NCBI GenBank assembly: GCA_016617855.1
Contig: JAECUM010004299.1
Location: forward strand, 1-64,000
Source of the DNA: Megalonaias nervosa
Lineage: Eukaryota > Mollusca > Bivalvia > Unionida > Unionidae
Length of the DNA stretch: 64,000 nt
Direction: 5' to 3'
The position numbers were made by a program, and so were the translations under genes. The notes under the pieces are model-generated. The model saw only the letters and a program-made list of their open reading frames with translations. It had not been told where the DNA came from and searched no databases. This document shows, piece after piece, positions 1 to 11,990 of the stretch. The first letter of the stretch is position 1; every line of letters starts with the position of its first letter.

Positions 1-120
1 GTATTAGTGGGAACAAGTTTACAAGAGCAACAACACCAACTACTGCTACTACTACTACTGCTGCTACTACTACTACTACTACTACTACTAACAACACCAA
101 AAGCCACTACTAGTACTGCC
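1..120. repeat. Degenerate CTA/CTG trinucleotide microsatellite
   Basis: Runs of CTA with occasional CTG and CCA triplets are directly visible. It is a simple repeat with no coding signal. Confidence 0.85.
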
Positions 121-622
121 ACTGCCGCTACGGTCATCTGCATTCGAAAAATCAAATAAATTTGTGAAAATATTTAGAACTTTACAAAAATAGTTTAATT
201 TTTCTTTAAAGTGGAAGTACTTTTCCATTCACATGATTTATAACAGTCCATTGATTACATTACCTTTTGATTTATTTCTACTTGTACATATATGATTTTA
301 ATAGACTTGTTTTTCAAGGTAAGATCACTTATGTTTGCACCTCATAATTTTAAAGGTCACGGAAGGTAAACAACTAGTGCGTCCCAGTCGTGTAGAAAAC
401 ATGTACGACTGCATGAAAAACTTAAGGGGAACGTTGTATATATTTGAAGGTGAGATGATGTGAATACTCAATCATGTCAGTTACAAAATTTAGAGCACGC
501 AAGGGGGTTAAAATTAGAGCTCTTCAGTCCATAGCCCCATCGGTGATACCACTTGAAATTAATGTAAATAAATAATCTGCTTTCCGGTAGATAGATGGAT
601 AAGACTGACAGACAGACATACG

Positions 623-655
<33 letters not shown>

Positions 656-3600
656 GTAGATAGATTCAAAATAGATAATATATGAAAATCATCATAGACG
701 CCCTAATAAGTGTACTAAGTTATATGAAAAGATAGAAGACCGTCCCAGTGATTTCAAAGATATAGCGCAAATAATTTCTTCACAGCTTATAGCTAGCTCG
801 GAGAGGTCTTTAATTGTTTAACAATCGATTAGGTCTGATAACAAAGGCTCATTTACATTCAGACGTGTACAAACAAATCACTGAATTAAACGACCAAGGG
901 AGTGTAATATATTGATGACTAGAATTTTCGGACAAAGTACACTGAAAATGAACAATAAATATAATCAAGAAACAATGGCAGACCTTCCAGCACAAAAGTC
1001 CTGATTATGACATTGAAAAAAATCTCATCCCTACATTGTGAACACCTCGAATTACTTTGAACCGTTTCTGCTTGAAATTTTCCTACTATACTGGGAAAAA
1101 AATCTTTGCAAAAACGCATTACTGTGTACTAGTTATACATACAGTCTTACGGATGAAGATATGCTGAAAGTATGACTGGATCCTCTGTTTGGGTAAGTCA
1201 TCGATCTCAGACTTTTAAAAATGAAAACACAGGCATTAGTAATTGTTCGCACCATTTCAGCTTAGGCTGTGCGTGCATGTACATAACTAAGTTTCTCTGA
1301 GGTGGCAATGCTTAACTATATATGAGGTGACTATATTACCCCATTTCTTTTATGGAAATGTCTCGTGCTATAGCTAGGTAGACGTAAGTCAGACTTTAAC
1401 AAGTCTGCTTTGTTTATAATACTCTAGAGTCTAGGCATGATAAAGACTGTAACTGAATAAAACGCCGAGACCAAATACAAAAGACCAGCAATATTTATTG
1501 ATTATCATTCACTCTGACCAAAAATATAAACATTTGATTATACATCATGTGCGCTCAAAATATGTACTTGCGCACAAAATATGTACTTGTAAACGAGTGA
1601 AAATAGGAAAAATGCTGTTTATTCATGAACATACACCAACTAAAAATGTTCCTTTATTCATAAGGCTCTTTATAGTTTTATTATTGTCTACGTTACGTTC
1701 TTGGCTGTTTGTCAGGTTTCTTTACCTAATTATGCAATCCGAGGTTTTAGTACTCGGTTTCTGACTGGAAAATTCAACCCTAGTGTTGTGTCACTCGCTC
1801 AAATGATGCTATACAATGTTGTACTCACAACGTCATTTTTTTTTTTTTTTTTTTTTTTGAACTAAGCTATTTTATCATCAAAAGGGGCATGCACTTGGTT
1901 CTGAGTAAATCGCAGCGAGAACAGCTACAGTAAGGTGCCCGCAGACCAATATTATTGTGTACTCACCTGGCAGTGGAAGAATTCACAAAGACAACATCAT
2001 CACCTTGATCTCAGGACAAAATTTTGCATATAGGCACGTTATCGTTGCCAGCATGTCAAATATTTACTTTTAAAGCAAATATCGCAAGGTTATTTTCAAG
2101 TTATACATTTTTATTAGGGAAAGTATTAAAGTGTTCTTCATTTTCTTTGATTTTATTATACTAAAATTTGCATGACCTTGTCCCTAGTAAATCATAAGAA
2201 AGCGGAAATAAAAAGCCGAAAGCGAAGTTTTCTTTATTTAGTTTTTATTATCTGCTGGACAGCTATGTACAAGACCTAGGCTAGAGCTGCTCTTGCTAAT
2301 GTTTCTGTTGTAGGGCTGGATTTAGGTCCTTGTATGCCCTAGACACACAGGTGTACACTTTTTAGTAACATGGTGTTCGTAGTCCCTAGGCACAGTGCCT
2401 ACCGTGCCTTTTGGATAATACGGCCCTGTTACGTTGGACAGAAGTGACGATGTGGCATGTGGCAGTGGGAATGGGAGAGATGAGAATATTACTACTGTGA
2501 CGGTTACGACAATTGTTCAGAGTTGGTCACAGACATACAGAGCTAACAAAATCTTAACAAAATCCTAACTGAAAATCACAATCTCTTCTTGCTTATTCAT
2601 CAAACTCTGAATCAGAGATGGATTGTTAACAGTGGCACGTTGACCTTTGGGAAAGACTTTTGTCGTCTTAAAACGCTATCAACAAATTAGCTTCTTATCA
2701 AATATTAATTAAGGAACAGTTTAAGAAACAAGTTAACGGGGCATCCAATCTCGGCGTCTGTGTTTGGTGAGATATCGCTGATACAAGTAGTCTATTCATA
2801 TATCAACACTATTTACACGAATACATATATTGAAAAAGATACATTTGGCTAGACTAATATTTTCATTTTTTTTAAAGATTTTAAAGATACATTTCGCAAT
2901 TTGCATTGTCTGTGCTCATAATTCAAATTTAAGTTCACTGGAAAAAATATTTTTGCAGTTGGCATGTAGCCAACATAGTCTTGAATGAATTGGCAAGCTT
3001 GACATAGTGCGGCCAAACGTGGTCTCCTAGCTAATAAAGTTATAGCATTTAAGGGGTATATGAGACGCTGTCCATTTTTTTGGGGGGGGGGGGCGTTTTT
3101 TTCTTCTTTTGTACTGTTAATAGGTGAAAAAATTTGAACTGATAATTATTTTACTCGATGTTCTTCTTGACCCTCTCGTTAACAATACGTGACTTGATTC
3201 CAAGAGCAATATGGCTATGTTAATCGATTTGAAAGCCGTAAACTGAACTCCTAATCTAATTAAACCGTATAGTGCCATTATCGTCAGGCATGAAGTTTTT
3301 TTCTGTTTTGAATACAATCTGAGGTTAAGGGACAACACATACAACACATATATCCAAAACAATACAATTAAGTTACTTTGTTTCCTCGATACATGCGTTG
3401 TCAAAATACTTTTGGTGGTATCAATATATCTTCAAATTTTTTTGCTGTTTCATGGTCTGAAAACCACTGCGTAAAATCGTGACCCAGTAACTTAACGGGG
3501 TCATAGCTATGGAGGTTTTTATCTGCGTTAATCTTTTTATATTATGGGATGTCAACAGAACATTGTTTTTATGTGATGATTACACACTATTCAGTGGTGA

Positions 3601-6600
3601 CAGTAATTAGATTCTGAAATATGACACTTAACAACACTTTTACTTGCTCAATGAGTTTTCTCGCTAATCTCTTTTAACTTTGTACACAGCCACTTTTTCA
3701 CAGGGTAACCTTTCAAAATTATTATTATTTAAACTCGTACCCTTTGTGAGACATACAAAGTGTACAACATTCACCATGCAGACTCTTACAGGACTGAACG
3801 ATTTCTACGTTTAAAAGAATAATACTGAATTAAATGCATAATTTCCATTCACAACTGTATCTCTCATTCACGCGAATCAACAATGTAAAATGAAACAATA
3901 AAATAAAAAACGAGACTAGCTGGAAAATGTTCCCAAAAATATTGGTTGTACCAGGATTATTTTCAAGCAGCAGTTGTTTTAGCTTGGAAAGATATGACTT
4001 ATTTTGAGATAATAGACCTATTTGGTAAATTTATCAAGTTCCTTTAGGCAAAATTTCAAATCATTTCAACTAAAATTTGAGCAAATAAAATTTTGTCATT
4101 GACTAAAAACAGTTTTCGTTTAGCAAATCACTGTGACTATTTGACATTTCACAAAAACGGATGATTCCCATTTCGTCCTCCAACAAATCATCTATTCAAA
4201 AGTTTGCTTACTCTCGGCTCGTCAAGGAATAGTTCCGAACTGTCAATCGAACCGTGAACAGTAATTATTTTTGACCAATCAAAGATAGGCATCGAATTCA
4301 CTGCATAGTGTTGCTATCCATCACATTGGTTCACAAATAAAAGACCACGCTTGATTTCTGTTTTATTACATTGCAAAGTGTTACGTGTAGGCTCGTACAA
4401 TAATAGCAAGAGAAAAGAGTGAAGTCAACAAGCTTTGTATATTTTAACAAAATAATTTATTTCCCTAGAAAACAATGTAAAAATTGGAAATAGGACTTAC
4501 AGTTTGTGAATATAATCCAAAATTTAATCCTAAGAATGAAAAATACAAGTCCTATCACTAAAAAGTTCTATTAGAATCCAGGTTCGAATCTCGACGACGT
4601 TCCAATATGGAAGGCGATGACGTCAGATGTGGTCCTTGTACAAAGCAACAATTCCTCAAATGAATCACAGTTTATGTTTCCGAATAATTCCAGAATAAAT
4701 TTCCACTGAATTTCTTTCCCCCAGAATTTTATAAAATAGTACACTCGTTTGGTTTTCTAGAGAATAAATTATTAAATTCCAAAAACAAATGAACTTCAAA
4801 ACAATCTGGTTTCAACAATAAAAACCTATCCAGCCTTCAAGATTTCAGAATACAACTGACTGACGAGCGATCAGGAAGGGTATTATATCCACCCAAATTA
4901 TCATCCCGTTCTCGTGAGATAGATTAAGTGGTCTCTTAACACTTGAACAACGCAATATGAAAATGTAATCTGTCACGTAACAAGAACCTCTATCTACTCT
5001 CACTCTGAAATAAATTTAAAAATAAAACATTGTTTATTCAGACTAGACGAAATGACCTTGGCAATAGCCAATCGTTTTCGCGTAGCGCTTACACTACCGC
5101 GGACCAAGGTGAACTAAAAATAGTACTCATGTAACACGTTTCACGTCCTAGATAAACAACATTACTAAAAGAATTTCGAATCCCGTGAAAATAATCATTA
5201 CAATAAAATGTAATGAAACAAAAATAAAATTAAAAGAATTTTAAAACTAACACACAAGCAATTTAATTATATATACGTAGCGAAAGGAATTGAAAAAAAG
5301 AAAACTTCGCAGAAAATCACTAAACATTTATCAGAAAAAAAATGATTTGCCGTTGTGCTTGGGACAGTGCAGATTATTACTATCCTGAACAGATTCAAGG
5401 AGCTTGTTTGTAAATGTTCCCAAAGGAAACGCCGAAATGGAAAAATGTCTGCGTTGGAAGAGACACATTAATTATAATCATATTTCGTATATAAAAACAC
5501 AAAACTGTTTGCAAATAATGAGCTGATTTGTTGTACTTGTGAAAATGTTGAATACAATTTGATGCTAATTGTATGCTTATGTTCGGATTGTATATCTTAT
5601 TTCAATCAAAATTTTGCATGCAATACAGAAAATGTGTGTATACGCTTTTTCTTATTTCATTTATTATCTTTGATGTTTCTAAATTAAATCTGGACTATTG
5701 GAATCCTGCATCATACTTTCATTTTTAATTTTGATTTTGTTAGGATTTTCAAACTTGAGCATCTATTTGTAACTGGTGTCAAGTTGACAAAATATTGGTC
5801 TTCTTTCTCTATTCTCTGATGGTCTGGCAAAACAAAACCATGGTCGAATGGCCCAAGTTGTATTTTAACTCCCCTAGGCTATGCCATTGCTCTGAAACAC
5901 GTGTAAAACTCTGCTGGTTCGATACCTTCATAAAATTAAGAAATTTGAAAACTCTCAGTGACTTGATTAAGCCAATAAAATGTGTGAACGGTGTCAATAT
6001 AATCTGAGAAACACAAAATGAAAAAGCTTAACAGAATTTATTTTTCTTGGAGAAATTTAATAAACTCCGTAGGTTGTGGGGTTTTGGAATCATTTCCGCC
6101 TTATATATTAAGTTCCGGAATGGCTCTAATTCTATTCAATATCTATACTTGCAAAATTGAAATTTGACATCAATTATTTCAAAATTTTAAATTGATTTAT
6201 TTTAAATAAAAATTTGTATTATGGAGGTTTCCTTTAAAATATGTTAACTTTATGGAGATCTGAAACTGTAATAAAATAACTATTAGACCTGAGACTATGA
6301 ATAACATCAAGCTGTTATGTTGTCTTCAAATAAAACGTGTCTCTTACTGACTGTATAACACATGCAAAATATTATGACACCAATGAAGTAAACTAAAACG
6401 AGTCACTCTAACTAGTGAACAAAGGTAGTTTACCCCATGTCAACGTGCCTGCAGTTACTTTTTTCGACATGCCATTATTATTGCCTAATTTCTAAGAGTT
6501 TATGATAAATGATCGTATTACAAGGATCTCAAACAATTTAAATTAACTCGTGTATTAACGATACCCTTATAGCAACGTTTTTTCCGTCCAACCGAATATA

Positions 6601-7560
6601 CATAAGAACGTTGAACACTCCCTTCAAACAATCCGGCAACTTGGTATAAACTGCTTAATACATCTTTTGTAACTTTGATGTTTTTTGTTGTTTTTGTTTT
6701 ACTAAAGATAATTGCAAGAACAGAAAGATTCTATTATTTTCTCCTCTTCTAGTGAAATTTCTACTTAAAGTTTGATATTGGTTCTTTCTCATAGATCGCC
6801 AGTAGCCTCTTGCAACTTTCAACTGATTTTTTCCATCAAAAATCCTAATTTTAGGAAGGTATCCTTATGTGCAGCACTTCAATTCATTCTTTAACACACG
6901 ATCTGAAAGATTATTGTAATCAGATAAGTAGGTTTGAAGTATTGCCGGGAATATTTTCCAATGAATCTGTTCTTGATGATGCTGAATCTGACATTTTGAC
7001 GATAGCTTAAGAACCTGAGCAATAGTAACAAAGTGGGAGGAACTTATCGTTCGATATCGTAATTATACAGTCTCAGTCGTGTAGTGGGTCAGTTAATCTA
7101 CTCATAAATCGTCTGCTGTGTTATTTTGTATTCTCTTCGATCATCTACTGTGTTATTATATTTTTGAATATAAATACACCATTTAAAATTGTATTGTAAA
7201 TCATTCATTACGAGCTCAAAGCTTACTCTTGTGGCTCATATAGTCCAGCATAAAAACGCAAATTTTTCACTGTGCCTTCTACAAGTATGTATGCAGTTGT
7301 TTTCAGTTAGCCGTATATCTTCAGATCCTACTTTCACAGAAACCGACTAGTGACACCTCTTAACTGGTGAGCAGTTTGAATACGGGAATGTATTATTTCT
7401 CTTGTTTGATTTATAGAGACATTTGGCATATAATGACTTCTAGTCAGTGTTAATGACTTGAAATACGTTTGAGAACCAAATTCTTGAACTGACTGAGAAT
7501 TTAGGAAAGACAGATATTAGTAGTGTAGTGGGGCGACATAGCCTCACGTAGACCGTAATG
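121..7560. other. Long stretch without a recognisable gene
   Basis: Only short shadow reading frames occur and none resembles a known protein. Visible items are a GATA run near 624-664, a poly-T run near 1838-1858 and a poly-G run near 3084-3093. The composition is AT-rich, as expected for intergenic or intronic DNA. Confidence 0.6.
624..664. repeat. (GATA)n microsatellite
   Basis: About ten tandem GATA units are visible, with a few variants at the edges. Confidence 0.9.
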
Positions 7561-7716
7561 TTAATTTTGGTCGTTTGCACTATAGCCTCAAGATTTATAG
7601 CCTCAAAATATCACTCTGGGGGGATATAGCCTCAATGGGAATTTTGTATAGGGACAATAGGAATGGAACAGGTAGGGTGACGTCACGGTACTGGAGATTG
7701 GTAACATTGTAGCAAG
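7560..7716. repeat. Left copy of a direct repeat flanking the foldback element
   Basis: This block contains the word TATAGCCTCA three times and ends in a segment with AATGGAACAGGTAGGGTGACG. A closely similar block (words TATAGCGTC and TATAGTGTC) lies at 11691-11880 in the same orientation, beyond the palindrome and a tandem array. Either the insertions split an older tandem array or the repeat was duplicated around them. Confidence 0.7.
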
Positions 7717-8240
7717 GGACTGACCTGAACACGCGTGGCTACCACTCTAGGTAGAGACAAACACAATAGAGACTGAGACATATTGAATCTATGTTGGGGT
7801 TTGGACCGAGACAAGGAAATCCCAGTCAAGGGGTTACATTATTTGTCTCCCCACGAGGCTTGACGAATGGGGAGACATATAATGTAACCCCGCGACTGGG
7901 ATTTCCTTGTCTCGGTCCAAATCCCAACGTAGATTCTTTTTCTCACCCAATATTATCCTTTAAAGTAAGAAAGAATACCGTTACTTGTTCAGTATAGTAC
8001 ACGCGCCAATGTTTACATGCGGTGCATTAATACAAATATGTTAATGAGGACTGTGGCGTGACGTGTCATCCGAAGTACACAGTTTTTATGCGTGAGTCAA
8101 AACAAAATAACAACATTAAACGTTGCATAGTTTTTATGTATCATCACATTTAATATATGGATGTTATATGAAATTAACAATAAATACTTAATATTTATTA
8201 CAAGAAAATGTTTCATTTTCATTAGTTCCAATTTAGAAAA

Positions 8241-8540
8241 TTATATTGTACATAATGAAACTGTACTTGGCCCACAGCTCTGTTGCAGTGTAAATACATG
8301 TAGCATGAGGGTCCGTGCTTGGGTTATTCGCGGGTAATTAGAGATCCGAGTCACTATCACTATCTTTAGAGGAGGTGAAACTGTTTGTGACATACTTGTG
8401 TTGTAATTAATATTGATTGTAAAAGTACCTCCGTGTATAAAAGACCCTCCAAATACGGACCCCAGCTGATAACCATGTGCTAAACTTTCAAGTTCACTGA
8501 TTCGTTGAAAATTTATTTTTCTCTCTTGGAAATATGGCAA
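8241..8540 (-). pseudogene. Left-arm copy of the small foldback-element ORF
   Basis: The first 60 or so codons encode the same protein as the ORF at 10214-10429 in the opposite arm. A deletion of about 13 bases after the PPLK codons changes the frame, so the acidic Asp-Ser tail still present in the DNA is no longer read and an unrelated tail follows. Function is not recognised. It lies on the minus strand, so the two copies are transcribed outward from the palindrome centre. Confidence 0.45.
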
Positions 8541-10213
8541 GTGTTACAGTGAAATTTGCTTACGGATTAATGTGTTGACGGATAAATGATCCCTTCTGGC
8601 TGGTAAGTGCATTATTTGTCATTAAATATTGTAGGTATATTTTTAATTCAACTTGGGCGCAGTGGAGATGCTTAACAAAAATAGAATAAAGCATGTTTGA
8701 TATAACACATTTCTGGCTGTTACTAAGTTTTCTGTAGTTGTTAACAGCGTTGGAAGAATATGAAGTGTATAGGTCTATAGGCTATGTGCATAGATCAGTG
8801 TTTTCTGTCCTAGTGCATTTTGCACAGCATTGAGAATTTTATCCTGTCTGTAGCACAGTCAATTTTCAGGTCAGCGTCATTAAATGTAGCTAACAGTATA
8901 TAATTTGTTTCACACGAAGTATTTAAAACTAGTTAGGTAGCTTTAGCTACATTTAATGACGCTGACCTGAAAATGTATTGAGTCAGGCTTGCAGATAGGA
9001 TAAAACTGACTATGCTGTGTGGAACGAACTATCGTAATACCAAAAAGCTCAACATCGTGTGCCTGCATGTGTCTGTCTCTCTCTCGAAATGTTTTGTATG
9101 GTGTTTTCTCAAAAATGGTGAGTCCTTAAGTTACTATGTTGTTTTGTTATATATTTGTTTGTTTGTTGTTGTTGTTGTTGTTGTTGTTGTTTGATTTTAG
9201 AAAAACTACGTCAGGCATAGCAGATGACAACAAAGGCTTATTTTTTAAAAGTAGTCCCTAGCGCGTGGACACCTAGACCGAGACAACCGGACTGAGATAC
9301 CAGACTGAGATAAGAAAAGTAAGGTTAGCAAAACAGCTAGATTTCTCTGTCGCATGGGTGAGAAAGACATATGCTAATACAAGCCCGAGATTTATATTTC
9401 TCACCCATGCGACAGAGGAATCCAGCTGTTTTGCTAACCTTACTTTTCTTGTCTCAGTCCAGTCATCTCATATCAGTCGTCGCAGTCAAGGTGTCCACGC
9501 GTTAGGGACTACTTTTAAAAAAAATAAACCTTTGTTGTCTTCTGCTATGCCTGACGTAGTTGTTCTAAAATCAAACAACAACAACAACAACAACAACAAA
9601 CATATATATAACAAAACAACATAGTAACTTAAGGACTCTATTTTTGAGAAAACACCATACAAAACTTTTCGAGAGAGACAGACACATACACGCACACGAT
9701 GATGAGCTTTTTGATATTATGGTAGTTCGTTCCACACACCAAAGTCAGTTTTATCTTATCTGCAGGCCTAACTCAGTACATTGTCAGGTCAGCGTCATTA
9801 AATGTAGCTAAAGCTACCTAACTAGTTTTAAATACTTCGTGTGAAACAAATTATATACTACTAGCTACATTTAATGACGCTGACCTGAAAATTTACTGTG
9901 CTACAGACAGGATAAAATTCTCAATGCTGTGTGAAATGAACTAGGACAGAAAACACTGATCTATGCACATAGCCTATAGACCTATACACTTCATAGTCTT
10001 CCAAAGCTCTTAACAACTACAGAAAACTTAGTAACAGCCAGAAATGTGTTATATCAAACATGTTTTATTCTATTTTTGTTAAGCATCTCCACTGCGCCCC
10101 AGCTGAGTCGAAAATATACCTACAATATTTAATGACAAATAATGCACTTACCAGCCAGAAGGGATCATTTATCCGTCAACACATTAATCCATAAGCAAAT
10201 TTCACTGTGACAC

Positions 10214-10429
10214 TTGCCATATTTCCAAGAGAGAAAAATAAATTTTCAACGAATCAGTGAACTTGAAAGTTTAGCACATGGTTATCAGCTGGGGTCCGTA
10301 TTTGGAGGGTCTTTTATACACGGAGGTACTTTTACAATCAATATTAATTACAACACAAGTATGTCACAAACAGTTTCACCTCCTCTAAAGAAAAGGAGAG
10401 TTATATATGATAGTGGCACGGATCTCTAA
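10214..10429 (+). CDS. Small ORF of the foldback element, possible nuclear protein
   Basis: A 71-codon ORF that I do not recognise. It has a helix-prone N-terminus, a Gly/Thr-rich middle and ends with a Pro-Pro-Leu-Lys-Lys-Arg-Arg cluster that looks like a basic nuclear localisation signal, followed by an acidic tail. The mirrored copy at 8241-8540 preserves most of the protein, which shows only that the arms are similar and is not evidence of selection. It may be the last exon of an ancestral transposase or accessory protein. No start context or splice site could be tested. Confidence 0.35.
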   Translation: MPYFQERKINFQRISELESLAHGYQLGSVFGGSFIHGGTFTININYNTSMSQTVSPPLKKRRVIYDSGTDL

Positions 10430-11039
10430 TTACCCGTGAATAACCCAAACTCGGACACTCATGCTATATGTATTTACACTACAACAGAGCTGTGGGCCAA
10501 GTACAGTTTCATTATGTACAATATAATTTTCTAAATTGGAACTAATGAAAATGAAACATTTTCTTGTAACAAATAATAAAAATTTATTGTTAATTTCATA
10601 TAACATCCATATATTAAATATGATGATACCTAAAAACTATGCAATTTTTAATGTTGTTATTTTGTTTTGACTCACGCATAAAAACTGTGTACTTCGGATG
10701 ACACGTCACGCCACAGTCCTCATTAACATATTTGTATTAATGCACCGCATGTAAACATTGGTGCGTGAACTATATTGCACAAGGGAGGAGTCCTTTCTTA
10801 CTTTAAAGGATAATATTGGGTGAGAAAAATAATCTATGTTGGGGTTTGGACAGAGACCGAGACAAGGAAATCCCAGTCGCGGGGGCAAGCCTCGTGGGGA
10901 GACAAATAATGTAACCCCTTGACTGGGATTTCCTTGTCTCGGTCCAAACCCCAACATAGATTCTTTATATAAAGCATTACCTAGACCTGAAATTATGTTG
11001 GCTGTGTTCATAAATTTGCCTTATTATAATGATGCTATA

Positions 11040-11690
11040 AATAGTTATAATCAAGGAAAAGACTAACGCCAAAATGGATGTGACTAAAAGTAACGCTAAA
11101 ATTACGAAATTGTCCCAGAATTTAACGGAGACTAAATATGTCCCTGAACATTAGGTTACATTGGTTTAGACTAAAAGTAGTACTAAAATTACGACATTGT
11201 CCCGGACTACAGTGGAGACTGAGAAAATCTGGAACATTAATATTCAAATCACTGTGACTAAAAGTAACCCTAAAATTACGAAATTGTCCCAGAATTTAAC
11301 GGAGACTGAACATATCCTAGAAGATTAAATTATATTTGTTTAGTCTAAAAGTAGTACTAAGATTACCAAAATGTCCCAAACTCTCTCTATTGGAGACTGA
11401 GAAAACTCCGTAAGATTGTATTCAGATTGCCGTAACTTAACATATTGCACTAAATTTCCCAAAAATTTAGTGGACTTGAATGGAAACTGATAACTAGCCG
11501 GATGTTTAGGTTGTCAGAAATGGCAAAGACAAAGTGTAGCACTAAATTCTGAAATTGCACCGGACTCTAGCGGAGACTGAAAATAATCCATAGATAAATT
11601 TTAAAAATGTTACCAAGACTTAAAGTAGTACTGAAATTATTTAAACTCATACCGACCTTCGCGGAAACTGAAAAATTGTAAATAAAAATT
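11040..11690. repeat. Degenerate tandem repeat, unit roughly 80-110 bp
   Basis: Recurring blocks read GACTAAAAGTA, then AAATTACGAAATTGTCCC, then CGGAGACTGA, at about 11070, 11170, 11260, 11341, 11528 and 11616. Units are diverged and no ORF is associated. The same GAGACTGAGA word occurs just left of the palindrome near 7765, linking this array to the flanking repeat. Confidence 0.75.
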
Positions 11691-11880
11691 AAAATAAGCG
11701 ATACTATAGCGTCAATGGGAATTAGCATTACGGGACCCTACTTTTCTACTATAGCGTCAAGATTTATAGCGTCGAATGGCACACCCTGGGACACTATAGT
11801 GTCAATGGGAATTTTGTATGGGAACAAAAGGAATGGAACAGGTAGGGTGACGTCACGGTACTGGACACTTGTAACAGAGA
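11691..11880. repeat. Right copy of the direct repeat flanking the foldback element
   Basis: It matches 7560-7716 closely over the last 85 bases, including the GGTAGGGTGACGTCACGGTA word, and repeats the TATAGCGTCAATGGGAATT motif internally. Confidence 0.75.
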
Positions 11881-11969
11881 ATAATGTTTTTGTGAGTTAA
11901 ACATAAATTATACAACAACTAAAAAAATTTTTAGGCAAGAAAGAATAAATCTTTTCGAGGCAGTGGAGT

Positions 11970-11985
11970 GGCCCTCAAAAGGGTC
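11970..11985 (-). promoter_or_regulatory. Possible degenerate histone-type 3' stem-loop
   Basis: On the minus strand the sequence reads GACCCT, loop TTTG, AGGGCC, then ACTCC and, about 12 bases on, a CGAAAAG purine run. This resembles a histone mRNA 3' stem-loop with a downstream element, but stem position 2 is A instead of the near-invariant G and the loop ends in G. It sits directly outside the left terminus of the Polinton. No histone ORF adjoins it, so it may be chance. Confidence 0.25.
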
Positions 11986-11990
11986 TTTGT

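Larger units (their letters stand above)
7784..10972. mobile_element. Long palindromic (foldback) DNA element
   Basis: Two arms of about 1.57 kb are near-identical inverted copies. Markers are GAATCTATGTTGGGG at the left edge and its complement at the right edge, a (TTG)n run near 9160-9190 opposite a (CAA)n run near 9575-9598, and the same small ORF in both arms. The central spacer is only about 35 bp, near 9363-9397. Each arm also holds its own hairpins, one about 150 bp long at the outer edge (7785-7937 and 10831-10971) and one around 8860-8975 and 9783-9895. This fits a foldback or long-TIR DNA transposon. No transposase domain is visible, so it is probably non-autonomous. Confidence 0.8.

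Noticed and set aside
4570..4600. tRNA or SINE B box (GGTTCGAATC)
   Set aside because: No A box, no acceptor-stem pairing and no SINE body could be found around it.
9012..9194. Frame ending in poly-Val, and its opposite-strand mates
   Set aside because: It is driven by a (TTG)n run in the palindrome arm.
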